From the NCBI GenBank assembly GCA_034766995.1, contig CM068315.1, positions 47,000,162 through 47,064,161 on the forward strand: 64,000 nucleotides of DNA, read 5' to 3'. The notes beneath the pieces are model-generated. The model worked only from the letters and a program-made list of their open reading frames with translations, searched no databases and was not told where the DNA came from. The DNA comes from Acanthacorydalis orientalis. Its lineage: Eukaryota; Arthropoda; Insecta; Megaloptera; Corydalidae. A program made the translations under genes and the position numbers. Shown one piece after another: positions 23,496-34,806 of the stretch; the first letter of the stretch is position 1; each line of letters opens with the position of its first letter.

Positions 23496-23518
23496 TATAT
23501 ATATATATATATATATAT
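23496..23518. repeat. (TA)n microsatellite
   Basis: About 11 TA units, preceding repeat copy A (23581-23930). Confidence 0.93.
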
Positions 23519-23580
23519 TTTAATTAATATTGGTTAGCCCAACTATTTCAATAAAATACATTTTAAGATCTTGAATCTTA

Positions 23581-23930
23581 TAACTAAAACAGTTCTGATG
23601 CTGTAACTAAATTCACTTTCGTAAATAAATTCTTTTATCTAATTCACATTATGGACAACAAACCACACAAAATCTTTCATTTAAAAATATTAAAAAAAAT
23701 GTTATATCAATTAATTTTGGTTGTCGCTCACGCGCTTTTTAATAGCAACGCCATTATCATCACTCTACCAAGTTGATAAAAAATCTGAGATGAAAAATAA
23801 TGTTTTTCGGTAACTTGGCATACTGACAATGATTCGCATAAGTAACATTCAAAAATATTTTATTGAATATTTTTTATCAAAAAAATTTTTTTTTGATTTG
23901 TGGAGTGGAAAAACAGTTCATTTTAATCTT
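23581..23930. repeat. dispersed AACGCC repeat, copy A
   Basis: It shares ordered blocks with 34039-34330: GTAAATAAATTCTTTTAT, ACCACACAAAATC followed by AAAAATATT, and AGCAACGCCATTATCATC. Both copies lie just downstream of a TA array. The sequence contains complementary segments (TACCAAGTTGATAAA and TTTTTCGGTAACTTGG). No coding frame. The class is unknown. Confidence 0.5.
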
Positions 23931-24179
23931 ATGTTTTTTGCAACTACCTCTTCGAATTGTCAGTTTTTATGGCTTAAAAAGTAATTTAAATTACATTATT
24001 CGAAAAGAATTTTGAAAATTATAATTGCTTAAATATAATATTTATAATTTTATCTTTTCATTAAAGTACCACTAGACATTAGGCTGTCCCTATAAGCACA
24101 ATACAGGACAACAAATTTCGAAATAAAATACGAGACAGTTCCGTATATATGAAATGTCTGGCAAGCTTATATACTCGTG

Positions 24180-24183
<4 letters not shown>
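23931..24183. other. AT-rich spacer
   Basis: No gene seen. Confidence 0.55.

Positions 24184-24250
<67 letters not shown>
24184..24250. repeat. (TA)33 microsatellite
   Basis: One of the longest perfect TA runs in the window. Confidence 0.97.
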
Positions 24251-24253
<3 letters not shown>

Positions 24254-24462
24254 TTAGACGTTATGTACTTAAAGTGAAAACTTATGAATTATTTCTTTTG
24301 TTTTCTTAATCATTACATATAATACTAATTAAAATATATTTTATGATGTGAATTAAAATATCTTATTTTTTTTTAATTTCATATGTTTAAGTACATTCGT
24401 TTTTTATTACACACAAAAATTAAATTCACACATTACTAAAATATATTGCCTGGAAATAAAAT

Positions 24463-24465
<3 letters not shown>

Positions 24466-24500
<35 letters not shown>
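24466..24500. repeat. (TA)17 microsatellite
   Basis: Perfect TA run in AT-rich spacer. Confidence 0.95.
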
Positions 24501-24501
<1 letters not shown>

Positions 24502-24896
24502 CATTAATAACTTTATCATATTGAGTTAATTTTAAAATTGTATACCGAAATTGAATCATTTATCATAGTGTTTCATTTTCTATTTTATCAACGCTACACA
24601 TATTCACTAATATATTTGTCACACATAGTTTATTACGGATTTGTTTCATTTATACGTGAAATGTTATGTTTCCATTACATTATGGGAAATTATTTCTATT
24701 ATTAATTTTACAGGAATTTCTGTTATTCCTAGATTGATGTTACATAACAAAAACAATGTGTTCTCTGTATCGAATTATAACATTTTGTATGATATACGGG
24801 TAAAGTATGATGTATCTATAGAATTAAAAAAATATGGGAAATTTTCACTTTATTGTTATGTACATAATGTATTTTCACACGTACATACACATAAGT

Positions 24897-24922
24897 ATAT
24901 ATATATATACATACATATACAC

Positions 24923-24987
<65 letters not shown>
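24897..24987. repeat. interrupted (TA)n/(CATA)n array
   Basis: TA run with CATA interruptions at its left half. It is the source of Ile-Tyr open frames on both strands. Confidence 0.95.
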
Positions 24988-24990
<3 letters not shown>

Positions 24991-25804
24991 CTGCAAGTAT
25001 TAAAGTAAAATTTGAATAAAACGTACATTTGATTTAAAAGTAAATGAAATACGAAGAAAGTAAACTGAAGAGAGCTCTGTTTATCTTAAACAGAATTTTG
25101 TTTCAAAAATTACTTGTTCTACTTCTCAAGACAGCACTAATCTTAAATTACGAGGCTGAAGTCATTTACATGGACATTTACAAGTTCGCAGAGACTGCTA
25201 AACTGTCTCCTCCAATGAACTATTTAAAATGTCTGACGTTACGTATCCAATTTCTCAATTTCTCCGAGTCCCAGAGAATTACATTTATATTCTTTGTATA
25301 GAATTAACAAAAATCAATTCGAATTATATTCAATGATGTCAGACTTTGAAATGTTATAGAAGATTAACGTTAGCGCAATGAAAATCATAAAAATATTTGG
25401 ATTTGATTTATGTAAATATTAAGCTTTTTTTAATTTTTATTAAATATTAAAAATTCATTTTCAATGTATTATAATCATATATAGAGTTCATGTAACCCAT
25501 TGAACATAAAGTATACGTTGAGAATAAAAATAGTATTCTTTTAAACTGTAACGTTTGGAAATCACTCATTCGGATTATAACTCTTAGAAGTACTAAATGT
25601 TTAATGTATTATTTCAGAGCTTTATTTCTAAATAGAATTTGTCGCAGTGTACATTCTGAAATTTTCCGCATAAGAGGAAACTAAAGGCAAATCTCTAATT
25701 AAGTTACACTTAATTCACGAACTCTGTGCTATTTTGCTTGCGCATTTACTAATACGTACATCTCTTAACAATCTCTTTACTGACATTTAGACAAAGAAAC
25801 AGGG

Positions 25805-25806
<2 letters not shown>
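24988..25806. other. AT-rich spacer with one unrecognised 85-codon frame
   Basis: The frame 25044-25301 (plus) is leucine- and isoleucine-rich with a possible hydrophobic stretch, but has no motif I recognise. Nothing else is seen. Confidence 0.45.

Positions 25807-25857
<51 letters not shown>
25807..25857. repeat. (TA)25 microsatellite
   Basis: Perfect TA run. Confidence 0.96.
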
Positions 25858-25859
<2 letters not shown>

Positions 25860-26077
25860 ACATAAATAGATAAAGAGAAAACAATAAAAAAAGTTTGAAC
25901 TTCTTTCCCTTAAACTTTATATAGCTAATATAAATTTTAAACACAATTAAACCTTCGTATTTTAAATTAATAAAGAGTTTTCCAATAGGAACGCAAATTT
26001 GGAAGTATATTGTGCACAAGGATAAGCACTGAACACGACTTTATTTTCATTATTAAGCCCATTCGTAAATTTATAGC
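25858..26077. other. AT-rich spacer
   Basis: No gene; a TTAAGCCC at 26053 is not a matching left end for the piggyBac fragment that follows. Confidence 0.5.
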
Positions 26078-26490
26078 ATGACATTTATATAGACAATTAC
26101 TATAACAGTGTATAAGTCGCACAACGATTTTTACAAAATAGAAAACTTATGGGCGGAACTATAATATAAAGAAGAATAGAGATGTGCCAGCGTGTCTAAA
26201 AAATGTAACATTAAAAGAAAACGCTGTTCCGTAGAAATAATAATGTCCTGGTGCAAGTATGGAAGATGATCATATATATATGATATCAACAATGCATTTT
26301 GCAAATACATTTGATGTTACAAATTCCAAAAGAACAAAACAAGCCGACATGTGTAGTAGAATATAATGCATGGAGGGTGTAGATCATGCCGATAAATACC
26401 ATTTATACTAGGCAATTTTTCGAAAAATCAAAAAGTGGAGTGAAATCAGTTGTCATAAATGGGTTTGGACCGGTTGCTGCCACCTGAGTG
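26078..26490 (+). pseudogene. piggyBac transposase fragment
   Basis: Across shifting frames the plus strand encodes H-D-I-Y-I-D-N-Y-Y-N-S-V, V-A-Q-R-F-L-Q-N-R-K, V-P-A-C-L-K-N-V-T-L-K-E-N-A-V and V-L-V-Q-V-W-K. It continues with I-Y-M-I-S-T-M-H-F-A-N-T-F-D, then M-E-G-V-D-H-A-D-K-Y-H-L-Y and A-I-F-R-K-I-K-K-W. This is the order of the piggyBac DDD catalytic domain. The first (D-N-Y-Y) and third (G-V-D..D) aspartates are present. The middle motif, normally S-T-M-H-D, has Phe in place of Asp. Internal stops and at least two frameshifts confirm it is dead. Confidence 0.88.
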
Positions 26491-26551
26491 ACTACAAAAA
26501 AGGCCCGCGGATAACGAAAGTCCCGCATCTGGAACGCCCGCCATGAAAGTG
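26078..26551 (+). mobile_element. piggyBac-like element, 3' half with right terminus
   Basis: Decayed transposase coding sequence is followed by an end that on the minus strand reads CACTTTCATGGCGGGCGTTC. It is bounded by TTAA at 26552-26555, the piggyBac target. The left terminus and N-terminal coding half are missing. The end resembles those of the small TTAA-flanked element at 38734-39123 only in its first bases (CAC.TTCA). Confidence 0.8.
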
Positions 26552-26712
26552 TTAATATGTATTTACATTTATCATAAAATTATAATTAAATACTAAATCG
26601 TAAAAAATGTTTTTATACGAAATGATTTTTATGCCTTTTCAATACACAAATTAGAAAAATGGAAAGATATTATTATTTTAAGTACATTTTTTTATATATA
26701 TATTCATTTATA

Positions 26713-26743
<31 letters not shown>

Positions 26744-26778
26744 GTGTGTATATATATATTATATGTATATATATATAT

Positions 26779-27104
26779 ATTTCATTATTAATTTTTTAAA
26801 CATTAAGTAGTCATTTAAAACGTATTTAAAGAAATATTAAATATTAAATGAAATATGATATATATATATATATATATATAATATTGTTCATTATTTAGTT
26901 TTTTAAACATTAATTAGTCATTTAAAATATATTTAAAGAAATATTAAATGTATAAGTATTAAATATGAAATTAAATATGAAATATATATATATATTATTC
27001 ATTATTTAGTTTTTTAAACATTAAGTAGTCATTTAAAGTATGTTAAGTAGTCATTCAAATGTATTTAAATGAATATTAAATATACAAATATTAAATATTA
27101 AATG

Positions 27105-27107
<3 letters not shown>
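26779..27107. repeat. three tandem units of about 110 bp
   Basis: The landmark TTTTTTAAACATTAAGTAGT (with variants) recurs at about 26793, 26899 and 27010, each followed by CATTTAAA, TATTTAAA(G/T)(A/G)A and ATATTAAAT, then a TA array. An inverted copy follows at 27343-27411. Interrupted TA/TG arrays flank the left side (26694-26778). Confidence 0.85.

Positions 27108-27152
<45 letters not shown>
27108..27152. repeat. (TA)22 microsatellite
   Basis: Perfect TA run at the end of the third tandem unit. Confidence 0.95.
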
Positions 27153-27158
<6 letters not shown>

Positions 27159-27342
27159 ATGAATAATATACGAATCAAATAAATTTACGTTTTAAACCTA
27201 TTTAATCAGTAGTGAATACACCAGAGTAATCTTTTTTTAGTTGTTTCAGTTATTGCAATAATTTCGAAGAATTTGTTACAATAACTAAAATATAAAGTAG
27301 AATTTCCTGTAATCTAATAATTTTAAACAAATTAATACTTAT

Positions 27343-27405
27343 GTATTTAATATTTCTTCAAATACATTTTAGATGACTACTTAATGTTTAAGAAACTGAA
27401 TAATG

Positions 27406-27411
<6 letters not shown>
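27343..27411. repeat. inverted copy of the 110-bp repeat unit
   Basis: On the minus strand it reads TTGTTCATTATTCAGTTTCT then TAAACATTAAGTAGTCAT, matching the direct units at 26885 and 26995. It is again bordered by a TA array (27412-27458). The 190-bp spacer between direct and inverted copies is unrelated. Confidence 0.85.

Positions 27412-27458
<47 letters not shown>
27412..27458. repeat. (TA)n microsatellite
   Basis: About 23 TA units. The 27459-27842 stretch beyond it is spacer with no gene seen. Confidence 0.95.
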
Positions 27459-27466
<8 letters not shown>

Positions 27467-27839
27467 TATATGAGTTTTTTTTTAAATCTCTTCCCCCTTT
27501 GACGTCTCTCATCTCAGAGGCTAGAGCACTCTTGTGATCGTATGCCTTTGTATTTCATTTTGAATAAATTTTATAATCTAGTCGCAGTGAAGTGCTGAAA
27601 GAACTGAAATAAATTAATTTACGGAACACAAACCACTTACAACACTAGTGCCTATTTAAATCAGTAACTGAATACCCAGTATGAACGTAATTTCATCGAA
27701 GACTAGTTCTAACATGACATAGAGGAAAAAATAATTAATGTAGAGAACATTATGATAAATATTCATTTTTCAACATAAGCGCGAGATCTTCATAAATAAT
27801 GAAATGCAGTAATTCATTATGGAATCGAAATATTGAACC

Positions 27840-27842
<3 letters not shown>

Positions 27843-27911
<69 letters not shown>
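27843..27911. repeat. (TA)n microsatellite at a mariner end
   Basis: Two TA runs with a short CTGA interruption, continuing to the left terminus of the element at 27912. Confidence 0.95.
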
Positions 27912-27917
<6 letters not shown>

Positions 27918-29152
27918 TGGTGCATTATTAACGATCGTTCTTTTTAATTCTAAATTTATTCAATAATAAAACAATAAAGATCAAACGATTAAATATTGAT
28001 TCCACAGATAAAAAATCATATTTATTTGACGCATTCCACGCTTTGACATCGGCCAAAATTTCATCCAAATCAATGTAGACTTTGCCCGTCCGTAAAAGAA
28101 TACTTTAGTCATAAAATAAAATTTATTTTGTTGGAAAAAAATTGTGTCAAACTTTTTGTACTTTATATGGATTATTTTTTAAAAAAATACAAGCACTATG
28201 GTTTAAATAACGTGTTTTTTTTATAAATTATTAACGACTGCTCTTTTTGATTCTAAATTTATTCAATAGTTTAACAATAAAGCACATTCAAAACATGTTT
28301 AAACGATCATTCTTGACTATAATCCAAGTTTACTTCACTAGCTGCTTCTCAATTGCTTAGCAAACGATTGATTTCACGGGTAAAAAGTCACATTTCTTTG
28401 ACACAATCCACGCTTTGACATCGGTAACAATTTCATCTAAATCCATTGTAAACTTTGCCCGTCTGATAATTTTTGAACGAGCGATAATGTGGTGGTCTGT
28501 AGGTGTTTCGTGGGAGAGTATGGCGGGTGCTTGATCAAGTCCCACCCTTTGTCCTTAATGGATTGCACGACTCTGCCTTCGGCATGCGGTCGGGCGTTTG
28601 TTGATGAAAGTGATTTTGCTCGTTTCTCTGAATCAGTTGGGTAAATATCCAGACTCGGCTGGCCTTCTTGCTCTCTGAGAGCTCAGAGAGAACTAAGAGG
28701 AACCCATCTAACCATTGTCTACATCTTTTTGAGGCACCTGACGATCATTGAATGGTCAATATTGAATTATTCGACCAGCATTATTATTTTCGAACGTTCG
28801 TCTTCTTCCACGACCATCTGAAGAGCCTGATCGTCAAAATTAGACCTCTCCTTCTTCATTTTTAAGCGTGTGTCGCCGGTTTTGAAACGATTGAACCATT
28901 TTCTAAATTGACTTTCACCAATCGTTCCTCCACCAAAAAGTTCCTCGATGCTGCAAAATGACTCTGTTGCAGTCTATACTTCTTCGAAGTGATAAAACAT
29001 GACATGACGGATATGAAGGTGGTTATCGACACACATTTTCACTAAATAAATGGTAAGGAATGTATTAGTAGAAAAAAATGGAACAAAATTTGATAACTTT
29101 GACAGATTCGAAGGGCTTTGGTAAAACGATCGTTAATTATGCACCTACCTAA
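27912..29152 (-). mobile_element. mariner with catalytic core deleted and 3' part duplicated
   Basis: The left terminus is TGTTTGGTGCATTATTAACG, continuing ATCGTTC. The right terminus on the minus strand from 29152 is TTAGGTAGGTGCATAATTAA, continuing CGATCGTTTTA. They share GGTGCAT.ATTAACGATCGTT. Between 27925 and about 28100 lies a first copy of the 3' region (TTATTAACGA, TCTAAATTTATTCAATA, CACGCTTTGACATCGG). A second copy of the same blocks lies at about 28226-28470, so the 3' part is duplicated in tandem. Confidence 0.85.
28357..29036 (-). pseudogene. mariner transposase lacking its central domain
   Basis: The start ATG is at 29036 (M-C-V-D-N-H-L-H-I-R-H-V-M-F-Y-H-F). The helix-turn-helix part follows: L-F-G-G-G-T-I-G-E-S-Q-F-R-K-W-F, F-K-T-G-D-T-R-L, F-D-D-Q-A-L, and a linker ending V-R-W-V-P. 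Then the sequence jumps to S-T-N-A-R-P-H-A-E, K-G-W-D-L-I-K-H-P-P-Y-S-P and a frameshifted P-T-D-H-H. The segment with the first catalytic Asp is missing, and the D of HDNARPH and of YSPD are replaced or lost. It cannot encode an active enzyme. Confidence 0.85.
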
Positions 29153-29154
29153 TT

Positions 29155-29208
<54 letters not shown>
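29155..29208. repeat. (CT)n(TA)n compound microsatellite
   Basis: About 9 CT units followed by about 18 TA units, 3 bp from the mariner right end. Confidence 0.95.
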
Positions 29209-29211
<3 letters not shown>

Positions 29212-30834
29212 TTGCTAAACACACATGTTATTGCTACTATTATTAACTGAAAGAAAATATGAATTTGTAATCATTTAAAATGTTTACAGTCAATTATTTT
29301 GAACTAAAAAATCAGAATAATGAAACTACAAATACTCCATTTAACAAACATGTTTGAATGAATACATAACAAGTAATAATTGAAAGTCTCTTAACTCTAA
29401 AATAAATTAAATCCATTAAGGTGATACATATTCCATATTCTAAAAAGATTGAGCTCCACGTCTGAAACAATATAATTAAATCGTAATTATCTCCGAAACG
29501 TCCACCTTTACTCGAAAGTGAATCACTGAGTGCTCATAAATATCTTCTGTTTTTATCTCACACAACGATACAGATCTATACATATGTAGTGGGAGACATT
29601 CTCGCATTGAAACACTACTGCAACAGATCGTACAACGTCGAGTATGTTTTCGAGTGCTAATATCGCTGTGCATCTGTCGTGAAAATGCTACAAAGCACGA
29701 ACTGTGAACGATTACACCAGTGGCGCTTCATTAAAGCACAAAATGTATTATCGGGTATTTTGATAGTTGAGATTCTGACTGTCTACGTAAGATCAATAGA
29801 AGTGGGTACTTGCTACACGAATTGAAAACAGAGAAATGTTTTATATTGGAATAGTTACATTTGTTACACGGCACTAATACGTTGTTATAGGAAAACTTTA
29901 GTCAGTCAATAAGTATTTTGAGAAAATTAGTACTTTTCAATTAGATATCAGTTTAATTATTTTTTAAAAGTTGTTTTTAAACACTCTATTTATTTACATA
30001 TTTTAATTTATGGTAAAGTACATCTATATTTTTCTAATAATATAGTACTTTTGACCCTTCGTGTATGAATCACGAGTCTGACTCGTGAACTGTAGATAAC
30101 ACTTTATTAGTCAATCACGAGTTAAACTTGTCCAATCTTTATATAAGTCAAGTACACATATTTTGTGTGTCCAGCTATTAGAAACATATTGTGTAGTGAT
30201 CATTTTTGAAATTGTATCAATAGTGAATTGGTTTTTATTTTAGTGAAATATTTACAAAAAATTTTATAGTAATATTCTAGAATAAATTTTACATCAATTA
30301 AATTTCATTATTTGTCTGAATCAATAAGTAATTGAATTATATAATTTTTCATTTTTTGATAAGTAATAATTATTGAAAAATAAATTAAATTTGCGCTGTA
30401 CAAAACATATTTTTGAATTTAAATTTATTTCAGTTTAGAAATTAAAAAAAAATGTTTATAGACTTTAATATAATGTATAATATAAAATATTTAATGAATA
30501 GTATTTGAGAATAAAAATGTAATATTTAATTGAAGTCTAATAATATAAAAGAGATGAACAGCAATTTATATTTTTATATCTTAGAAATACTTCATTAAGA
30601 TATAAAAATATTTATCTATAATATGTAAGACAGTAATTAAGAAATTGTCTTTTGTGTAGTAAAACAGAGATATCTTTTGTTGAAACGAAATTGAAAACTT
30701 TATCCGCTGAAAGAAAATTTAAATTCATAAAAAAACAACATTCGCGATCAAAGAAGAATTATTTGTCAATCGAGTTTAATAATGAAACATGTGCCGTCAC
30801 TGTACTATAGTGGTTTTGCACGATAAAGGACGAT
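29209..30834. other. AT-rich spacer, no gene recognised
   Basis: A 65-codon minus frame (29476-29673) lies in a less AT-rich patch but has no motif I know. At 30071-30087 there is a palindrome CACGAGTC-T-GACTCGTG just after GACCCTTCGTG. Confidence 0.5.
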
Positions 30835-31065
30835 GTGTGGAGTAAAGGCGGTAACTGTGCGTTTGGTTCAGTGGAGAAATCGAAAGCTCACCTCCTGAAT
30901 GCTGTTCCCAAGCTCAGAAACGTGGGTTATGTAATGTTCACCTTCAACTCTCATCCTCTACCTAATTCACTAGTGATCGACCATTTGACGAATTCTGTGC
31001 CAGCATCACCAACAAACTTTGATTGGCAAACAGAAAGTTTATTTGATTTGTACGTTATTAACTGA
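30835..31065 (+). CDS. unrecognised 76-codon frame
   Basis: It lies in a patch of noticeably higher GC than its surroundings and has a mixed amino-acid composition rather than an AT-driven one. Frames before it are closed within about 60 bp. No motif, signal peptide or family is recognised. It could be an exon, a transposon remnant or chance. Confidence 0.15.
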   Translation: MWSKGGNCAFGSVEKSKAHLLNAVPKLRNVGYVMFTFNSHPLPNSLVIDHLTNSVPASPTNFDWQTESLFDLYVIN

Positions 31066-31356
31066 TATATACTTCGTTCTCAGAACAACACAGGATATAA
31101 AATGGACGTATCATTTTGTTTCGGTTATTAATTTAATTATTCGATAACGTTCTGTGTAATTATAACAAATATAATAGGGTTTGCTTGAATTTTAATCTTG
31201 CGAAGAACATAATTGCTTTTATTCGTAACATAATTCTATTTAATTGATTCCAGTAGAGAAGAAAGGCCGAAGTCATTAACTAAAATCAATTATCAAATTT
31301 AGAGATCAGATGATGTAGACAAAATGAAAAATTCTTAAATTCTTTAATAAAGTATA

Positions 31357-31360
<4 letters not shown>

Positions 31361-31404
<44 letters not shown>

Positions 31405-31429
31405 TATATATATATATATATAAATATAC

Positions 31430-31470
<41 letters not shown>

Positions 31471-31512
31471 CATACACATATACACACACACATATATATA
31501 TATATATAAACA
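31361..31512. repeat. interrupted (TA)n/(CA)n array
   Basis: Long TA runs with CACA interruptions. Long Ile-Tyr-Val frames on the minus strand derive entirely from it. Confidence 0.96.
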
Positions 31513-31667
31513 TGTATACATAAATATGCACATTTATATATAACAAAGGTATATCTTCCAAGAAGCAATATTATGAAATATCTTTTGTATATTAGTTTAG
31601 TGTTTTGAACTGTAAAGAATATACAATGAAACGTTTGTTTCCGTCTATATCACTCATAATATTGTAT

Positions 31668-31671
<4 letters not shown>

Positions 31672-31745
<74 letters not shown>
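31672..31745. repeat. (CA)14(TA)22 microsatellite
   Basis: Perfect compound run. Confidence 0.97.
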
Positions 31746-31746
<1 letters not shown>

Positions 31747-32772
31747 ACATATAAATATCGATATATGAAGTTATTTCATACAAATAGACTAAAATAAATC
31801 TGGAAAACAGCGTATATCAAAATTAAAAATCAATGTGAAAATTTCTAGTTTATTCATGATTGTTTGGAACACTTTGTATCATAATCGGTCGCACTATTCG
31901 AAATTTTAAAAGATACATATAAGGAATAGAATTAATGTTTTGAACGTATTAATTAAAATTAGCATTAATTTCAAACGTCTGTATCAAGGTTAACTTGTGT
32001 GTATATATATGTATATATATATATATATATATACATGAGGTATAAAAATTTTAAAAACTCTGTTTTAAATTTAAATATTTTTTAGTCGTTTTAGAATTCC
32101 GAGGTGCCAAACTTAATATCTAAAAACTAAATATCTTGACCAAGCAATCAGCATAACCTTAGAAAACAGTAGTGATCACGCTGGCGTCCAAAAGGAAACA
32201 TAATAATACTTATTACTTTAATAATACATTTTTAAAAAATGCTACCGAAACTGCATAAATGATTTGTTCAACTTTAAAAGAAGTCCGAAAATGCATGACA
32301 TCTTCATCGATTAAAAAGCGCAATATTGTTTTCGGCAAGGAATTCACGTTATTCGACCGATGTAACAGCGTTATACAAAATAATGGGTGATTCTTTCGTA
32401 ATTGAAATGGGTACCATTTTTTCGTAAAAATTCATTTTATATAAAAAAAGGACCGAATTAATTTGTAACATCTCATGTATTTTCAATTAACACTTAGAGA
32501 TCGATGAAACGTGTTTATATATATATATATATAGTATTTTGTATGTGAGAAATTATGAATTCATGATTGACCATAAATACTCTTTAATAGAATGAATCTC
32601 TTCAGTGAAATATAATATTATGTTAAATTATTATCAACTTAATTATACAAATTATACTAAACATTATTCTCCTGAAAATCAAGAATTATAAAATGAAAAA
32701 ATGTAAGATTATTAAAATACAAAATTATGGGCGTACTCTCCCTCTATCCCTCACACATACATGTACGTACAT

Positions 32773-32778
<6 letters not shown>
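31746..32778. other. AT-rich spacer
   Basis: Short TA arrays lie at 32002-32033 and 32516-32534. No gene seen. Confidence 0.55.
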
Positions 32779-32812
<34 letters not shown>

Positions 32813-32817
32813 GTATG

Positions 32818-32861
<44 letters not shown>

Positions 32862-32883
32862 CATACATATACATATATATGTA
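32779..32883. repeat. interrupted (TA)n/(TGTA)n/(CATA)n array
   Basis: TA runs separated by TGTATG and CATACA interruptions, approximately symmetrical about 32843. Confidence 0.95.
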
Positions 32884-33186
32884 TACCATTAGCCTTCATT
32901 GATATTTTGATATCTATTAAATAAGTACAAGTAAATAAGAAAAATGTATTCTATGTTATTTGATCTGTATAAAACGTGAGAAATATATGACATTTTTTTC
33001 TTTTATGTAAAGTGTGATATATTTTTTGATATACAAGTGAAACAAACTACAGAAATCAATTGATACAAAAAGCTAAATTGTATTTTTTTCCAATAATCGA
33101 CTCCTTTGGAAAATAATGCTTAACAGACTTATATTACATTATGACGGTATACGAAAATTCTAAATTGTAATAATTACATTATACCA

Positions 33187-33189
<3 letters not shown>

Positions 33190-33230
<41 letters not shown>
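33190..33230. repeat. (TA)20 microsatellite
   Basis: Perfect TA run. Confidence 0.95.
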
Positions 33231-33233
<3 letters not shown>

Positions 33234-33562
33234 TTTTTCATTTTTATTTATTTATTTCATAACATTTTTTTCAATTCGTTGACTTAAGATCGAACAGTTA
33301 TTCCATTAATGAAAAATATCAGATACAATACATTCAGATTCCAACTTGTAACACACATCGATTATTATTCTATTGTGCCGGCTTCTCGATTACAACTGTC
33401 TACAGCTTCATAACAATAACATACTTTTTACGCTACAATAAAGTTGACAGCTCTGTGCAAAATCTATACTGGCTCGTAGAACTAAAAATTCTAGAACTAT
33501 CTTAATATAAAAGAACGTGAAACTTAAAATTAAATACTTTGGTGAATAATGTTTTTTAAATA

Positions 33563-33598
<36 letters not shown>

Positions 33599-33989
33599 AA
33601 TTATATTTTGTTTTTGGTTTCCACAAACGTAGCAAAAATTTTGAAAAAGTAAATAAGTCGGCAATCCGAGACCGAAAGAAAATTTTTGACCATGGTTTAG
33701 AGACAGGTATTTTGTGCTGTGCTTGCTTTCATCCGTCCATAAGACGGGGATCTAAAATTCTCGTAAAAGACTGAGATATGCGCAAGCTAACTTATACAAG
33801 CTCTGTCACTCACTATACATTTTCTTCGTAAGTGCTATTATCATTTAAGAAGAGTAGACGCGGTTCTCTTTTGTGTGCTCGATAAAATTTCCAGATGAAT
33901 TATTTTTTTTGTCAGTGATTTTAATGAATTTTTTTACTTATAATTTAAATCCTCTACAAACTACATGAATATATCTCGAATTATATATG

Positions 33990-33991
<2 letters not shown>
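33231..33991. other. spacer with a less AT-rich patch
   Basis: (TA)n at 33565-33592. The stretch 33650-33900 is less AT-rich than its surroundings, but frames are short and no family is recognised. Confidence 0.45.

Positions 33992-34038
<47 letters not shown>
33992..34038. repeat. (TA)23 microsatellite
   Basis: Perfect TA run immediately before repeat copy B. Confidence 0.95.
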
Positions 34039-34041
<3 letters not shown>

Positions 34042-34330
34042 CACAGTCTGGAACTGTAGTTAAATAAATTTTTACAAATAAATTCTTTTTTCACCTCGTA
34101 AACCACAAAAAAATTCTCTAATCAAAAATATTCAACAAATTATTCTTTATTATTTTTTTTATTGTTCCTTATGAACATTTCGATTGCAACGCCGTCATCT
34201 TCTGTGTGCCACAATATTTCGGCATCTTCAGAATGATGGCGTTACCATCAAAAATGACATAATAATTTATTGAACATTTAAGATCAGAAAATTTTTTGGG
34301 TCGATTATGGAATGAAAAAAATATTCATTT
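34039..34330. repeat. dispersed AACGCC repeat, copy B, with hairpin
   Basis: Counterpart of 23581-23930. It contains an inverted repeat at 34188-34243, AACGCCGTCATCTTCTG against CAGAATGATGGCGTT, with a loop of about 25 nt. No coding frame. The family is unknown. Confidence 0.5.
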
Positions 34331-34806
34331 TTATAAAATATATTTTTATCTTTTTTAAATGCTATTTTATTTTTCTCTCTCATTTCAGAATACACAATCA
34401 GTTGCTTGATTTGGTAAGTAATTTTAATCATTTAATTTTAATGAACTTTTATTAAAACATCAACGCTCAATTTAAAGAGAATTATCATATAAAATAATTA
34501 AGGATAATTGTACAGCATGTACATAATTTGAATTCACGTTGTCGTCACGATTTCAAAAAGAATATAAAATACGTAGGCACTTAAACAACATGTTATAATT
34601 TCTCTGTCGTTTATAAAATTAGTTATTAAAAGAAATTTTCAACAATAATCCTTCATTAATTCACGTCTACTTTAATGAATATTAATCATAAAAAGAATAT
34701 TATCCGAGCCTGAATATAATTAACTAATTTTCAAATTACATGGAAATACAAATATGAATATTTCAGTCTTGCAGAGTACGAGTGTAATACAGGTAAAATA
34801 ATATTT
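34331..34806. other. AT-rich spacer
   Basis: No gene seen. Confidence 0.55.

Noticed and set aside
24641..25028. Long Ile-Tyr repeat proteins on both strands (also at 31286-31568, 32693-32924, 40209-40433, 54533-54789 and others)
   Set aside because: They are translations of (TA)n microsatellites. TA repeats have no stop in any frame, so long open frames appear automatically.
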